Assembly (NCBI GenBank): GCA_023897205.1
Contig: JAHWDD010000033.1
Coordinates: forward strand, 434,001-498,000
DNA: 64,000 bases
Direction of reading: 5' to 3'
From: Exophiala sp. HKRS030
Lineage: Eukaryota; Ascomycota; Eurotiomycetes; Chaetothyriales; Herpotrichiellaceae
Positions 22,586-34,140 of the stretch are shown one piece after another (position 1 is the first letter of the stretch; each line of letters starts with the position of its first letter). A program made the position numbers and the translations under genes. The notes beneath the pieces were generated by a model. That model was not told where the DNA came from. It was given only the letters and a program-made list of their open reading frames with translations, and did no database searches.

Positions 22586-25500
22586 CTTGGTGAAGAGTCA
22601 CGCTCTTCCTTTGTATCGTGGTGCGCTACATCGACAAGTGCTGTAAATGAGTGAAGACCTCCAGTTGACCAGGAAGCTGCAATGTGAAATGTTTGCAAGA
22701 TCTCTGACCGGAACGCAAAGGTCGATGAGCTGTCAATCACTAGCTGTCGAGTTCTGCTCCCCAATGACACAGAGATTAAATCCCTACCGGTTGCCACAGC
22801 GGTCAGATGAAGATGAAGACATGAGGCGAGACCAAAACACACAGATTGGATAATGTATCGAGACGGAAGATGTAACAACGTGAACGGAAGATGGAAAGTC
22901 ACCTGAAGTTTCACCAGTACTAGATCGATGAAAGACTTCGGGAAAACATCCTTACAAAGACTTGATCGAGATCAAGGACCATCCAGCGCATCAAGACATG
23001 GCATAGTACCCGAGATGGGAGAAACATGGGAGCCATGTTCAGTCACTTCACTTCTCTCCATCAACACAAACATCACGTCACGTTGCAGCTTAATTGAAAC
23101 TGAGGTCAAGCACAATAGTGGGAGTTGTGCCCCAAGACATGGCGCTGAGGTGTCAGCACGCTTGTAGTGAGTGTGCTGCCCGCGCAACGATGAGGTGTTA
23201 GATTGAGAACAAGCCTTTGCGCACCATGGAAGACAAATGAACATACAGAGATAGACTCATCAGAGCCATTCCAACCAACAAGACAAAACCAACATCTATG
23301 CAAGATATAATATGCAAATGTGACGGTAGATCAAGAGGTTAATTGGATATCATCATCTAAAGGAAAAGTCAAAAGTGATTCGCCAACTAACCTTTCGTGT
23401 AGACCAATGTGGTAGCTCATCACTCTCGACGGTGCTGTCATGGGACAGCAAATAGCAGTCGCGTTGTTCTACCACATCCTCGCAGCGATCGTGGAGTCGT
23501 CGGACTTGACAAGATTGGTTTGGTTGTCTCTGTTGCACTGGCGCAATGTGGATGATCGTCGACTTGGTCATATCTAAACCAAGCTAAATAGTGCGCCACC
23601 ACCGAAATTGCGCATGGACTGTTGACTTGCTGGACAGAACCTAGGCTGCATGCGCAACAAGATCACATGTGGTGCGATGCCGGTGCATGTGAAATTGCTA
23701 GAGCTTGCCATTGTTCATTCAAGATTTGAGGCCTTTTTTGGTGTTGTTCGACACAAATCTCGACACACTTTCTAAGTCGTCAAGAGATCAGCGAATGCTC
23801 TTCTTTTCCCATTGGCAACGAGTTTTTCAGCACACTTCTTTTCAACCGTGTCGCCACCGGCATATTTGCCCTTGATATCCTTCATAAATGTTTCTCTCGG
23901 TGAACTGCAGCGGTTTTAAAGGCGATACCTTTCAATAATGACGCAACCATAGCAGAAATAATGGCAACTCCGTTTCCAGTTTGATGATCGATTCCAATCA
24001 GCCCCTTGGAAGCTGTAGTAGTACTAGCTCCGATGGCTGAACATGTCAATGAATCAAGTCGACAGCCATCATCGAAAATGGCCGAGAATGCTTGTATGCA
24101 GACTGCTGCACGATGGTGTCGAGCTGTACAACCAGTTGGCTGTCCGGTTCATCCTTCCTCACTTGTGTGTCGCCTGGATACGCACGGGAAGGCACCTGGC
24201 CAAGTCCGTGTCGGTTCGAAAGCTGAAGCAAATCTTGCGCGGAGGCTCGAGCTTGAGTCATATCGGAGTACATTGTTGCGCAGATACTCCGAACCATCGA
24301 TGCCGCGCCAACGAGGTGCTGCAAATTTGAGCTCAATTGGTCCTAGCTCTCCAGCATTGTGGTTGCAGGGACATCTTCAACTCTCCTATAAATTGTAAGA
24401 AAAGTTGCAGGTGACAAACATGACCTTCATCGCCGCTTGTCTCGGCATCCCGATAGTATACTTGAGCCTGCACATTCTAAGGCCGGTGCGCTGAGAAGCA
24501 CGGCAGAGCCATACGTGAGCCTTTGAGAAACGCCATCTTGTTCAGCGGCCAATGCGAGAACGGCAGGACGGACAGCGTTGGTTTGTTGACAGCCAGACTC
24601 CGTCCAGGCTTCTCTCCAGGCTTCTCTCCACGGAGGGAACAAGTACATCACAGGAGCAATATACCTCTTTCGAAGCTACATTGATATGCGGTTGCCGTAC
24701 GACGTAAGGGGGAAGCCACCGGTGGTTGGGTGAGCGCCATCAATATGAAAACCGACAATTTTCCCGAGACAGACAATGGTTTTGGTTAGTAAGCTCTGTG
24801 CCAGGGCAATGTCAACACGAGCATTGTCGGGTTGGACGACCGTCAATGAGGAATGCTGAAGTGGAACATGGGTGCAAGGGTGTGCAACACTTGAAGGAAG
24901 ACCTCTGAGCATTGTATCAAAGTTGCGAAAGACTTTGGTCTCTCAGATCAGGCCACAACGTTTCACTGATAAGTCTCTGGCCAAGGAGATCTGTCACCAT
25001 GGAATTTATGGAGTGCATAAAGTGCAGAAACACCTATACACATTTCCTGGAGTACTTATATTGGTCGAGTGGAATGCATGGCCTGATCGATTCGGGCGAT
25101 AAGGTGAAGGACTCTTGTGAAATGGGTGCTGCAGCCTTCTTATACCTCAGCCGGGTCCAGCGAGGAGGGTTCCTCTGCCGAGAGCCGAAGATGACAAAAG
25201 GCATTTGAGGCTGGCTAATGGTGAGATAGGCAAGATAGGCTGCACACTCGGCTGACAAGGTGGAATAAGAACCAATCATCAGTCTGGTGAACTATCAAGA
25301 CGTCCCAGGATCTGAAGCTGCATTCGCTGACCTCTTCCCTTTCGACTTTCAGCCTCAGCCTAAGATCGCTTCGATCCTGAAGGTTGAAAAGCAGTAGTGA
25401 ATCAACCATTGGTTATTGCCAACTCGTCACTTTGCAGGTCGTCCTTTGCTCGTATTCAATCTCGAGTCTTGTTTTCGTATCCAGTAGTCAGAAAGTACAT

Positions 25501-26100
25501 ATCTTTAATGTGGCGGAGAGCCACGAATCGTTCGTGACGATATATGCACTCGAACCTCCCTGGAGGCTTCGTCTGTGTATTCGTCTTACCGACTTTTGAC
25601 CAGTGCAACATACCCAGTAACTGATCACTCTCGTGGCTGTCATCCTCCACATACGTGGCCGTTTACAGATGAGTCATGTGATACTGGTACTGAGAGGAAT
25701 TGTAGTCGCAATTCTGTGGATGAACCAGCCGTCCTAGAAACAGGGCACAGCTTTAGATGTTGGAACCGTGTCAAGATTCAACGCTGGTCAATCACCAATA
25801 AAGATCTTTCGCAGTTGATTGTGGGCCAGGACCCCGTGGCCGCCCAGTGGCTACGGCAAGCCTTGCAGATCAATTCTCCAACTCCAACTGCGCCTCCAAA
25901 ATTCTGACGACGACGACACGTAAACTGTTGGCTTGGACTTGGAAGCCAATCGAGTCTTGTATTCTGCTTCCTGCCCGAATGAAAACACTATGAGTTCTCG
26001 AATATTCGGACTTTGCTAAATGCAAAGACCTTTAATAAACTAGAACCTACACCTTTACCTATTCAATCACCTCACATTCGACTCTACAATACCGCCAGTC
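22586..26100. other. 3.5-kb stretch with no supportable gene
   Basis: Many short frames occur on both strands (for example 24006-24398 plus, 24427-24651 minus, 24676-24912 minus, 25034-25279 minus), but none exceeds about 190 codons. I could not assemble them into a recognisable protein. The part from about 23,800 to 25,300 has less low-complexity DNA than the other spacers and could be an old decayed gene. The last ~200 bases should hold the NUS1 promoter. Confidence 0.45.
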
Positions 26101-27225
26101 ATGGCGCCCTCAAGAGAAGCAGACACAAAGCGATACCGGATAGATGTGGCCTCACGAGGTCAACACCTCACCGTTGCCGAGCGCGAGAAGATTCTGAAGC
26201 AATATCTGCCAGAACCCGCAGAACCTTCGAATGGAGACACAAGGACGTCTTCCACTGGTCGCAGTCCAAAGTCTAGAGGCCACAAACGCAGACTCCGGCC
26301 GTTCTTGAAAGCAAAAATCCATTTCCTCGTCTTCTTCACCATCCAACTCATTTTCGGAATCTACATTCGTCTCCGCCAGATCTACCATGCCACAATCGAC
26401 CGTCTGCTGGCCATCCGGCACTACCACCATCGCACCCCAGAGTACATTCAGCGAGACGTCAAGAATCTCGACCGACTTCCCGAGCATCTCAGCGTGATCC
26501 TCAAGTTCAAATCAGAGCAAGACGGAGGCCTGGAGGCTTTGATGGACGAAGTTGCGGAGCTATGCGCATGGTCAGCCTCTGCAGGGATTCCAATATTAAG
26601 CGTCTATGAGAAATCGGGTATATTGAAGACATACATTTCCTCCTTGGAGTCTCTGGTCAACCAGAAATTAAAATCATACTATGGGGCACCACCTGCAGCA
26701 CCGACTCTGAGAGTCCTCGCACCTAACCACCCGTCTATGAGCCCATCGCCTTCACCCTCACCGCGGATACCGCCTCAGAGCAGCAACGGAGTGGATCCGT
26801 CACGCAAGGACGTACCCAAACGACCCCATCTCGACCTCCTTCTGTTCTCTGCCACGGATGGCCGCGATACTCTGGTAGACCTGACGAGAACGCTGGCGGA
26901 AATGGCTCAATCCCGGAAGATCAGTGCCAAGGACGTCACTTCGAACCTGATCAACGCGGAAATCAGTGCAACCACCTCTCTGTCGAACTCACGATCAGAA
27001 AGCAAACAAGATCCTGGTTCCGGAGAGCCAGATCTCGTCATAATCTTCGGTCCATTCGTAAAGCTCGATGGGTATCCCCCGTGGCAGATTCGACTAAGTG
27101 AGATTTTCTGCGTAGGGGATTCAGGAGCCGATGTCAGTGGGGGTGAGAGCACAAGGGTCGAGTATCAAGGCTTCTTACGAGGGTTGTGGAAATACGCCGG
27201 TGCAGAAATGCGGTTTGGTAGATAA
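26101..27225 (+). CDS. nus1: NUS1-type subunit of the dehydrodolichyl diphosphate synthase complex
   Basis: Single exon, 374 residues. A basic, disordered N terminus is followed by one hydrophobic segment at about residues 75-95 (FLVFFTIQLIFGIYIRL), consistent with an ER membrane anchor. The rest matches the cis-prenyltransferase-like NUS1/NgBR family: LPEHLSVILKF, WSASAGIPILSVYEKSGIL, a low-complexity Ser/Pro insert at about 215-240, then EPDLVIIFGP, LDGYPPWQIRLSEIF, VEYQGFLRGLWKYAGAEMRFG. The C-terminal RxG (RFG) that completes the partner's active site is present. NUS1 pairs with a catalytic RER2/SRT1-type subunit to make dolichol precursors for N-glycosylation. The Ser/Pro insert is likely a fungal linker. 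Confidence 0.94.
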   Translation: MAPSREADTKRYRIDVASRGQHLTVAEREKILKQYLPEPAEPSNGDTRTSSTGRSPKSRGHKRRLRPFLKAKIHFLVFFTIQLIFGIYIRLRQIYHATIDRLLAIRHYHHRTPEYIQRDVKNLDRLPEHLSVILKFKSEQDGGLEALMDEVAELCAWSASAGIPILSVYEKSGILKTYISSLESLVNQKLKSYYGAPPAAPTLRVLAPNHPSMSPSPSPSPRIPPQSSNGVDPSRKDVPKRPHLDLLLFSATDGRDTLVDLTRTLAEMAQSRKISAKDVTSNLINAEISATTSLSNSRSESKQDPGSGEPDLVIIFGPFVKLDGYPPWQIRLSEIFCVGDSGADVSGGESTRVEYQGFLRGLWKYAGAEMRFGR

Positions 27226-27947
27226 TATTTCATAGAATATTCTCGAGTAGGTTATACTCTCGAGAGCTGTAGATGTCTTCTAATGACCTGCAGATCCTAT
27301 AGAGCAGTGCTTCACAGGTCGCATTGCGACGTAAATAATCCCAAAAAGCATGATACATTCATTAAAAGTGGTTGATCATAATAAGCTCCAACAATTGAGC
27401 TTTGGTCGGGTTGACTCGGAGTTCCATGTAACAGGGAGGTCAACAGTACTTTCGTGCTGAGCGTGGCTTGCCCAAGAGCCCGAATTCATATTGGGCAGCT
27501 ACCTCGCAAAGCACGCACCGATCACGTCCGACCTATATGTGATACATGGATTCTTGAAAACAGTATGTTCTCTGATGCCATGGAAGTTAGACCAATGCAA
27601 AATCGAGATAAGAGGTTAAGAACTAACCGTTGTTTGAGATTATCTCCCGTGCGGAACATCCACGGTAACAGACAAGAGCCAGGAGGCGCTGAAATTGCTT
27701 GGGGCGTTTGAGTCTTCCGTGTCTTGCATCCTGAGACAGTACTGAGAGCTCAGGGTACGCCCAAAAATGTCTGGTCATCAGGATGTCTATCTGTAAAATT
27801 TGGATTTACCTTTGAATTTTGGGTATCATTCGATTTGTAGTTGAGTCAGTGGCGTTTGATACTCTTCAAGGTACGATTCTGGCGAAAGATGTAGCTGCAT
27901 GGCTGTCTTCCTTTTAGTAAGAAAATCCAATCATTGTCTGTCATGTC
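27226..27947. other. Convergent intergenic stretch
   Basis: 0.72 kb between the stops of NUS1 and TPC1. It is AT-rich just after NUS1. I see no gene or notable repeat. Confidence 0.5.
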
Positions 27948-29078
27948 TCAGTCATCATAGTCATCATCATAGCCAGTATACATTTCCCACATCTCATCAT
28001 TTCGATCCGAATTGATCAGAGAATGAAGCACTCTTTCATATGTCCACATTGTGACTGCTGAAGCAGGTGCGGCCTGGATTGAAGAATGATGATTAGCTTG
28101 GTTCCCAAATTCGAAGTCATTAGACAGTAGACAAGATCGACCTACTTTCAACAAGCTAACAGTTAGTCCTCGATACCAACCACGATAACCTTCTCGTTTC
28201 CAAATCGCTGCGAGTCCGAGGATAACGCCTCGATATTCTGGAATATTGGTGTGGATATACCTCGTCCTAGTAGGCCCTTGGACTTGCAATCGTTTTCGGA
28301 CGAGATCTAGCGGAAAGACAGCTGTTTTTGCGAACACACTTGCAAAAACTCCAGCTGTAGCGTCTCCAGATCCAAAGGGCAATGTCTTGCCACCGATATA
28401 CTGGTGCAAGAATTCGTAACTGGTGAAAAACAAGCCCATATATGGTACAATCTGGCCTAGAGCGGCGTTGAGACCACGGAAAAATCCCTTGGGGCCTTCC
28501 TGGCGGGCAATGTCCCGGACCGAGTGCCATAGTCCAGCATAAATACGTTCCTGACCTTGAGCGGCGAATCTTGTCCGGAGCAAGTCCAGAGGATAGGTAG
28601 CGGTGGTGGCAAACGCACCCGCAACTGCTCCGCTAATGAACGATTCCACTGACGGCGGTGGTCTTTGTGGAAGGAGTGCTTGAGCTTGGGTAAAAGTTCG
28701 ATAGGCAGTAAATTGAATCCCTCCATATGCGACATACATGGCCTCGGCGGGAATGTTCCCCTTCCATAACGCGCGGATTCCCTCTTCCCGGGCGATTTTG
28801 GCTAGAGTACGGAAGGCGCCCTTGTAAATTGGGCCTTTGATGCCATCACAAGAAAGTGGGTCTGAGAGAGAATGAGGTTGAAGCTGAAGTCGAATCTTTA
28901 CAACATCGAGAGGTGCTATACAGAACCGGGACACGAGCCCTGCTACACCGCCTGCTATAACGACTTGTTGTCTCGTGCCCTGGTGGAGACTTTAGTGAAC
29001 GGTGCTGTTATATGATCAGGTTCAGAATCAGAATCAGCATACCTCGTCCTTCAGTCGCTCTATCTGCTGCACCGACAT
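27948..29078 (-). CDS. TPC1: Mitochondrial thiamine pyrophosphate carrier
   Basis: Three exons (29078-29043, 28979-28146, 28073-27948) encode 331 residues. Exon 1 supplies only 12 residues ([12 protein letters not shown]) and joins to [15 protein letters not shown]. Three mitochondrial-carrier repeats each show the Px[DE]xx[KR] signature: [33 protein letters not shown]. The overall sequence ([17 protein letters not shown] loop, [32 protein letters not shown]) is that of fungal Tpc1, which imports thiamine pyrophosphate in exchange for nucleotides across the inner mitochondrial membrane. The 72-nt second intron has GTAGGT and CAG ends and is free of stops in frame; splicing restores the SLLKAAPAS carrier motif, so removal is expected. 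The gene is divergent from PSO2. Confidence 0.93.
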
Positions 29079-29554
29079 ACGCTCGGAGGTGTGTCGTTTT
29101 GCAATTGAACAACAGCACGAGACTCTCTGTCGAAAAGGTCAATAACTTTGGTTGATTCAAGATCGGTGGGGATCTCACCTCACGATAACTTAGATCTGGG
29201 GTTCTGGTCTTTTCCAATCAAGGTTGGCGGTTGATACATGGCAAAAGTTGGCGAACGAGAAAGAGGTGAGATCACGTGCCCACGAGGGTCGTCTAGGAGT
29301 TTGACGCGACTCTGAGCGCGTCATGGGCGTGCACGGGCCAGAATTTCCAAGGCCCCTCGGGCTTAAAGAAGCCACTTTTCCCCGTCCCGCATTGGCACTT
29401 CAGGCGACAGTGTGGATCTTGAACTCTTTATGGAAAACTACAAGTCGATATATCATTCCTCAAAGTCCGCCACCATACCAGACCTCATCGTCAATCATTA
29501 CGCACCGTCAATGGCTGTAGCGTCTACAAATCCACCTAGTCATTATTCTAGTAT
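29079..29554. promoter_or_regulatory. Divergent promoter between TPC1 and PSO2
   Basis: 476 bases separate the two start codons, so the promoters must overlap or abut. I see no clear known binding site. Confidence 0.55.
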
Positions 29555-32359
29555 GTGGAAAATATGTTCAGAAACCCTCGCGAGAACGCCACTCTAGAAA
29601 GCACCAATGCTGTTCTTCCCTCTACTGGCCGACCACCAACCCCTCCTCTATTGGGTGCTACCTCCAGATCAGTCGCTTCACCCTACTTCCCCTCTACCGT
29701 GAACACGATCCATACAAAACAGACGCCCATGTCCAAAACTCCCGTACTAGGCCGTCAAGTTGGCTCCAAGATACCCAGCGCCAAAAAGGGCGCATTTCGA
29801 CCAAATCAAAGCATTCTGAACTTCTTCGCTAAATCAGACAAATCAGATGTGAATGGGGTTGGATCAAATTCCGAGCTTCCATTGTTCTTCAAAGATGCAC
29901 AGACTACTGTAATCGAAGAACAGGAATTAATAGAACAGGCACTTCGTCAAAGCCAGGAAGAATTGGACTCGAGGTTCAATGAAGTTCAAACTCCAATAAA
30001 GCGGAGACGAACCGAGGATGTAGTCCTCGACGGTGATATTCGCACACCGTCGCCAGAAAGAAAGACACCACGGCGTAATCAATCTCCAGCAGCCGAAGCA
30101 GTCCGCTCAAAACTCAAAGATAAGACTCCGAAACGTCGAGGTGGTTTCGTGGACGACTCAAGTGATGATGAAGATGAGCCTGTGTCCCACCTTCAAAATT
30201 CCAATGCGGACATCGACCACGCCTCTGCAGAAGCTGGAAACGAGGATACTTTAGAGTCTGAAGTGGTGGCTTTTGAAGATGTGGACCCAACAACCAGTCT
30301 AGAGCCAAAGGATCTTGCAGATGATTCAAACGCTCACATCCGTGACCATGAATCAAAAATAATTCCGAACCTCACTCGCGAAGGCACAAGCCTCTACGAT
30401 GCAGGAGACTTTGGAGATGACGATGACTTTGAGAATGACGAATTCTTCGAAGAAGGAGAGGAATACATGGAAAGACGGTGGATGGAGGAGCAAAGAGATC
30501 TGGAGATGGGTTTGGAGGATGATTCGAAATCGGAAAGTGAGGAGAGTGCAAGGACTCCGCGCAGTCTCATGGACGCTGAAATGCCAGTCACCCATTCTCC
30601 CAACGACTCCATCTCCGTTTGTCCAATCTGCAACGGAACCATGAAAGGACTTTCCGAAATGCAAGCTTCCAATCATGTCAATGCTTGTATTGATGGCAAT
30701 GCTCCACCATTACCCAAACAAGAGGATGCAAAGCAAACCACAACCAAAGAAGAAGGATCGCAGAAAGTGAACACTGATGTAGGGGCTATAGTTCCTAAGC
30801 GTTTTCAACGATCGGCACTTGCTCGTCCAGCTCAGTCAAACCCATTTGCAAGCGGCAAGGATGAGAAAGGAGGTTCTGCCTTTTCCCGCCTAATGTCTGG
30901 TCATGCCGAGGATGCAGCATGGGCAGAAGCAGCATCTAATGAACAACAATCTCGCGGCAAGCCTGCTTATGAACGTACATGTCCATTCTACAAGATCATG
31001 CCTGGCATGTATATCTGCGTGGATGCCTTCAGATATGGAAAGGTTGCCAATCAGAGTGCATATTTTCTCAGTCATTTTCACAGTGACCATTACATTGGTC
31101 TAACTTCTTCCTGGTGTCATGGTCCTATTTATGCAAGCAAAGTTACTTGCAACTTGATGGTACAACAACTCAGAGTCGACCCGAAATGGGTGGTTCCTCT
31201 GGAGTTCGAGAAAAAGGTCGAAGTACCAAACACGAAAGGTGTTTTCGTTACCATGATTCCCGCAAATCATTGTCCAGGATCATCACTCTACCTGTTTGAG
31301 AAAGTGACAGGCAAGAACAAAGACGGAACACTCAAATCTACCCGTATTCTGCATTGTGGCGATTTTCGTGCATGTCCAGCACATGTGAGTCATCCTCTAC
31401 TCCGACCCGATGTTGTTGATAGCATCACGGGTCAAACAAAACAACAATTCATCGACACTTGTTATCTTGACACCACCTATTTGACCCCGAAATATGCTTT
31501 TCCAAGCCAGCACGATGTCATTGATGCTTGTGCAAACATGTGTGTCAGTTTATCCAAAGAAATCGTTGACACTGATGATGGATGGGAGAAGACCAAAGCC
31601 GAACGTGCTGGAAGTACGATGAAGAAGTTCCTGGAACAAGCAGAGAGCAACGTTGTCAAGGAAGAAGAAGTCACTGAAAATGAGAAGAAACCCAAAATTC
31701 GAGGTCGTCTTCTCGTGGTCATCGGGACATACTCTATCGGTAAAGAACGGATTTGTCTGGGCATTGCTAAAGCTCTTGGATCAAAGATCTATGCTCCACC
31801 ATCAAAGATGCGAATATGTGCTTGTCTGGAAGACGACGAGCTGAATAGTCGCTTGACCAAGAATCCACTAGAAGCACAAGTCCACATGCAAACGTTGATG
31901 GAAATCCGAGCCGAGACGCTTCACGACTACATGATGACCTACAAGGGACACTTCGCTCGAGTGGTTGGCTTCCGACCAACTGGCTGGTCCTACCGACCAC
32001 CTACATCGCGCTTCACCGAGAACCCCGCCGTCAATACAGTGTTGCATTCCGAAGGCTGGAAAACCAGATACACGATGCGTGATCTCGCGCCCCAACGCGG
32101 CAGCACGCGCGAATCGAATTGCTTCGGTGTGCCATACTCGGAACACAGTTCCTTTCGTGAACTGACCATGTTCTGCTGTGCGCTACGAATCAACCGTATC
32201 ATCCCTACGGTGAATGTGGGAAGCGCCAAGAGTAGGGAGAAGATGAAGAGCTGGATTGAGAAGTGGGAAGTGGAGAAACGGAAAAACGGTCTGTACAAAG
32301 TCGAGGTGGGAGCTGAAGGTTGGGGCTCTGGTGATGGTGCTCTGAGATATGGTGTGTGA
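29555..32359 (+). CDS. pso2: PSO2/SNM1 DNA interstrand-crosslink repair nuclease
   Basis: Single exon, 934 residues. It combines a disordered N terminus, a small zinc finger at about residue 355 (CPICNGTMKG..SNHVNAC), a metallo-beta-lactamase/beta-CASP nuclease core and a DRMBL C-terminal domain. The metal motif is HFHSDHYIGL at about residue 507, later ANHCPGSS and HCGDFR; DTTYL, VIGTYSIGKERI and the terminal PYSEHSSFREL motif are all present. This is the SNM1/Pso2 5' exonuclease family acting on interstrand crosslinks. At residues 84-91 the motif NQSILNFF resembles a PCNA-interacting box with Asn in place of the usual Gln. An acidic segment lies at 280-320. The catalytic ligands look intact and the gene should be functional. 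Upstream in-frame sequence gives no better start. Confidence 0.95.
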   Translation: MENMFRNPRENATLESTNAVLPSTGRPPTPPLLGATSRSVASPYFPSTVNTIHTKQTPMSKTPVLGRQVGSKIPSAKKGAFRPNQSILNFFAKSDKSDVNGVGSNSELPLFFKDAQTTVIEEQELIEQALRQSQEELDSRFNEVQTPIKRRRTEDVVLDGDIRTPSPERKTPRRNQSPAAEAVRSKLKDKTPKRRGGFVDDSSDDEDEPVSHLQNSNADIDHASAEAGNEDTLESEVVAFEDVDPTTSLEPKDLADDSNAHIRDHESKIIPNLTREGTSLYDAGDFGDDDDFENDEFFEEGEEYMERRWMEEQRDLEMGLEDDSKSESEESARTPRSLMDAEMPVTHSPNDSISVCPICNGTMKGLSEMQASNHVNACIDGNAPPLPKQEDAKQTTTKEEGSQKVNTDVGAIVPKRFQRSALARPAQSNPFASGKDEKGGSAFSRLMSGHAEDAAWAEAASNEQQSRGKPAYERTCPFYKIMPGMYICVDAFRYGKVANQSAYFLSHFHSDHYIGLTSSWCHGPIYASKVTCNLMVQQLRVDPKWVVPLEFEKKVEVPNTKGVFVTMIPANHCPGSSLYLFEKVTGKNKDGTLKSTRILHCGDFRACPAHVSHPLLRPDVVDSITGQTKQQFIDTCYLDTTYLTPKYAFPSQHDVIDACANMCVSLSKEIVDTDDGWEKTKAERAGSTMKKFLEQAESNVVKEEEVTENEKKPKIRGRLLVVIGTYSIGKERICLGIAKALGSKIYAPPSKMRICACLEDDELNSRLTKNPLEAQVHMQTLMEIRAETLHDYMMTYKGHFARVVGFRPTGWSYRPPTSRFTENPAVNTVLHSEGWKTRYTMRDLAPQRGSTRESNCFGVPYSEHSSFRELTMFCCALRINRIIPTVNVGSAKSREKMKSWIEKWEVEKRKNGLYKVEVGAEGWGSGDGALRYGV

Positions 32360-32933
32360 GCTTGTTTGAATGTCATCACACCTGGTACTTGGTTTGGAAA
32401 TATGTAGCTATAACACTCCAAGGCCTGTCTCAGTAGACAAGATACTTGTTTCATCCGCATTCAATGCCCATTGACCTCTGGCCCAGCGATACCAATGTCG
32501 CCGTGCCTTTTTATCTAATATACTTGTAATCCGCCGCAATTTCCCCTCGGCTGTCCGACTTTGATCGCACCCGTTCCGACACGAACATGCCTCTCCCCGC
32601 CCGAGGCTTTCGAATCGAGCATTGCGCAAATGCCTCCATTTTGAAATTTCGCCAGGGCCGCGCACACCGCACACCGCACACCGCACACCGCACAGCGAAC
32701 GTAGGGTCTACGTATCAACTAGACCTAAAGGTCCAGCTGCCCAGGCCATAGAGCAAGCAATGAACGATAAACCCATGATTCGCACCTCGTGAGCCAAGTC
32801 GCACGAGCGAGGGATTGGTTGTCTCGGCTTTGTGACTGGGACGGTGATGGAGATCCGTCTCTCTACCATATTTCTCCGTCCCATTTCCCTCTCTGTGTCT
32901 CTCTAGTTTGACTCCTCCTCGTCCTCCTGCGCA
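32360..32933. other. Convergent intergenic stretch with a heptamer repeat
   Basis: Space between the stops of PSO2 and LSM2. It includes the CGCACAC array at 32661-32695; otherwise there is nothing I can support. Confidence 0.55.
32661..32695 (+). repeat. CGCACAC heptamer tandem repeat
   Basis: Four perfect copies of CGCACAC and a fifth ending in G. Three overlapping short minus-strand frames here (Cys/Val/Arg-rich) are artefacts of the repeat. Confidence 0.9.
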
Positions 32934-33395
32934 TCAAGCGCCCTTGCTGCGCTGCGCGGCCGCCTCCCTGCGACAGGCATCCTCGAGCAAGGACCGATCG
33001 ACCTTATCGGGGGGCAAATGGACATAGCGGACGACGGAGCCGCGGATGAAGATGTTCTTGACGGAGCTGAGATGCGGGTATTTCAGCTCGTCGAGCACGA
33101 CGACGTCGTCGAGCTTGATGTTGAGGTATTGGTCGACCGATTTCAGCGTCCCGCGCAGCGAGATGTCGTTTTTCAGTTCCACCGTTACCGTTTGTTGTGT
33201 GAGTGTTTTGAAGAAGCTAATGTGGTGCAGAACATACGTGGCGCCGTTAGTTTTGGGTTCTTCTTATGGAGGGACGTGATGGGGGACGGGGACGGGGACG
33301 GAGGGGAAGGCAGCGTTTCTTGGTGTGTCTCCGGGCATGCATGCATACATGCATGGCTGGATGGCTGAATGGCTAGCTTACCTGAAGAAGAGCAT
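32934..33395 (-). CDS. lsm2: U6 snRNA-associated Sm-like protein LSm2
   Basis: Two exons, 33395-33382 and 33216-32934, encode 98 residues. The first coding exon is only 14 nt and gives MLFF plus two bases; splicing restores the family start MLFFSFFKTL. Sm motif 1 (VELKNDISLRGTLKSVDQYLNIKL) and Sm motif 2 (IRGSVVRYV) are clear, as is the LSm2-specific KYPHLSSVKN loop. LSm2 is part of the LSm1-7 ring (mRNA decapping and decay) and the LSm2-8 ring (U6 snRNP). Without the tiny exon the plus-one frame would start inside the Sm fold, so the exon is needed. The residues after KTL read TQQTV, where many orthologues have an acidic or basic loop. Confidence 0.95.
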
Positions 33396-34140
33396 GATGG
33401 CGGCGGCGGCGGCGAGGGAGTGAGTGGGAGCCGTATATGGGGAGGGGGAGAGAGAGAGAGAGGTCGGGTGCTGTTGCTGGTGGTATTGTTCTCGAGATGC
33501 TGCGTTGATCAAGATATATCGCAGAGGGAACGGTTATTCGTCGCGTCGTGATATGGTATAGTCAAGAAAATCCACTTTCTCGTCACCTTTTCATCAACGT
33601 CGTGGTCGTCAAATGTCGTGCCGTCTGTCGGCTGGTGATGCGGTACAAGTCGGTTTTTTGGAGCCATGGGTCGATTGAGATCCTGGTTCCTATATCACTG
33701 GCTTGCCAAGGCTGAGTGTGGGGAAGTAATCGTACTGTACGGCACATCGTGAAGATTTCAGGTGCAAGAGTAATTACGGTGGAGTATTGTGTCAGGCTTT
33801 TGTATGTTGCGATGGAGATATCAAGGAAATTCATACGTGATCATGGTACCATAAAACAGGATGGATACAATTAGACGCTTTCAGGTGCGCACCATTTTAA
33901 AGTCTGGTTCAAGAAAAGACGAGAACTCGTCATACATAGTGTTCAAATCTTTTGTTAGATCATTATGTCAATCAAGTAGTATTCAGAATCCGACTCATGT
34001 CGCCATCTGCCTAGTTCGGCGGCTTATCTTCCCAGGGTATCATCTTTCGTAGATAGGATCATGCTAGATCAAAAGTACATACATGCTGCAATTGTGATGT
34101 TTGACACAAAATTGAATTCCTTCGACAAATTTTTCACCCT
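33396..34140. other. LSM2 promoter side and permease 3' side
   Basis: 0.75 kb. A GA dinucleotide tract lies at about 33444-33463, shortly upstream of the LSM2 start; GA/CT tracts are common in fungal housekeeping promoters. No gene is seen in the rest. Confidence 0.5.

Noticed and set aside
23353..23571. 72-codon minus-strand frame MTKSTIIHIAPVQQR..
   Set aside because: The amino-acid composition is plausible, but the apparent intron after it would be only about 35 bases and the sequence resembles no family, so it is not called.
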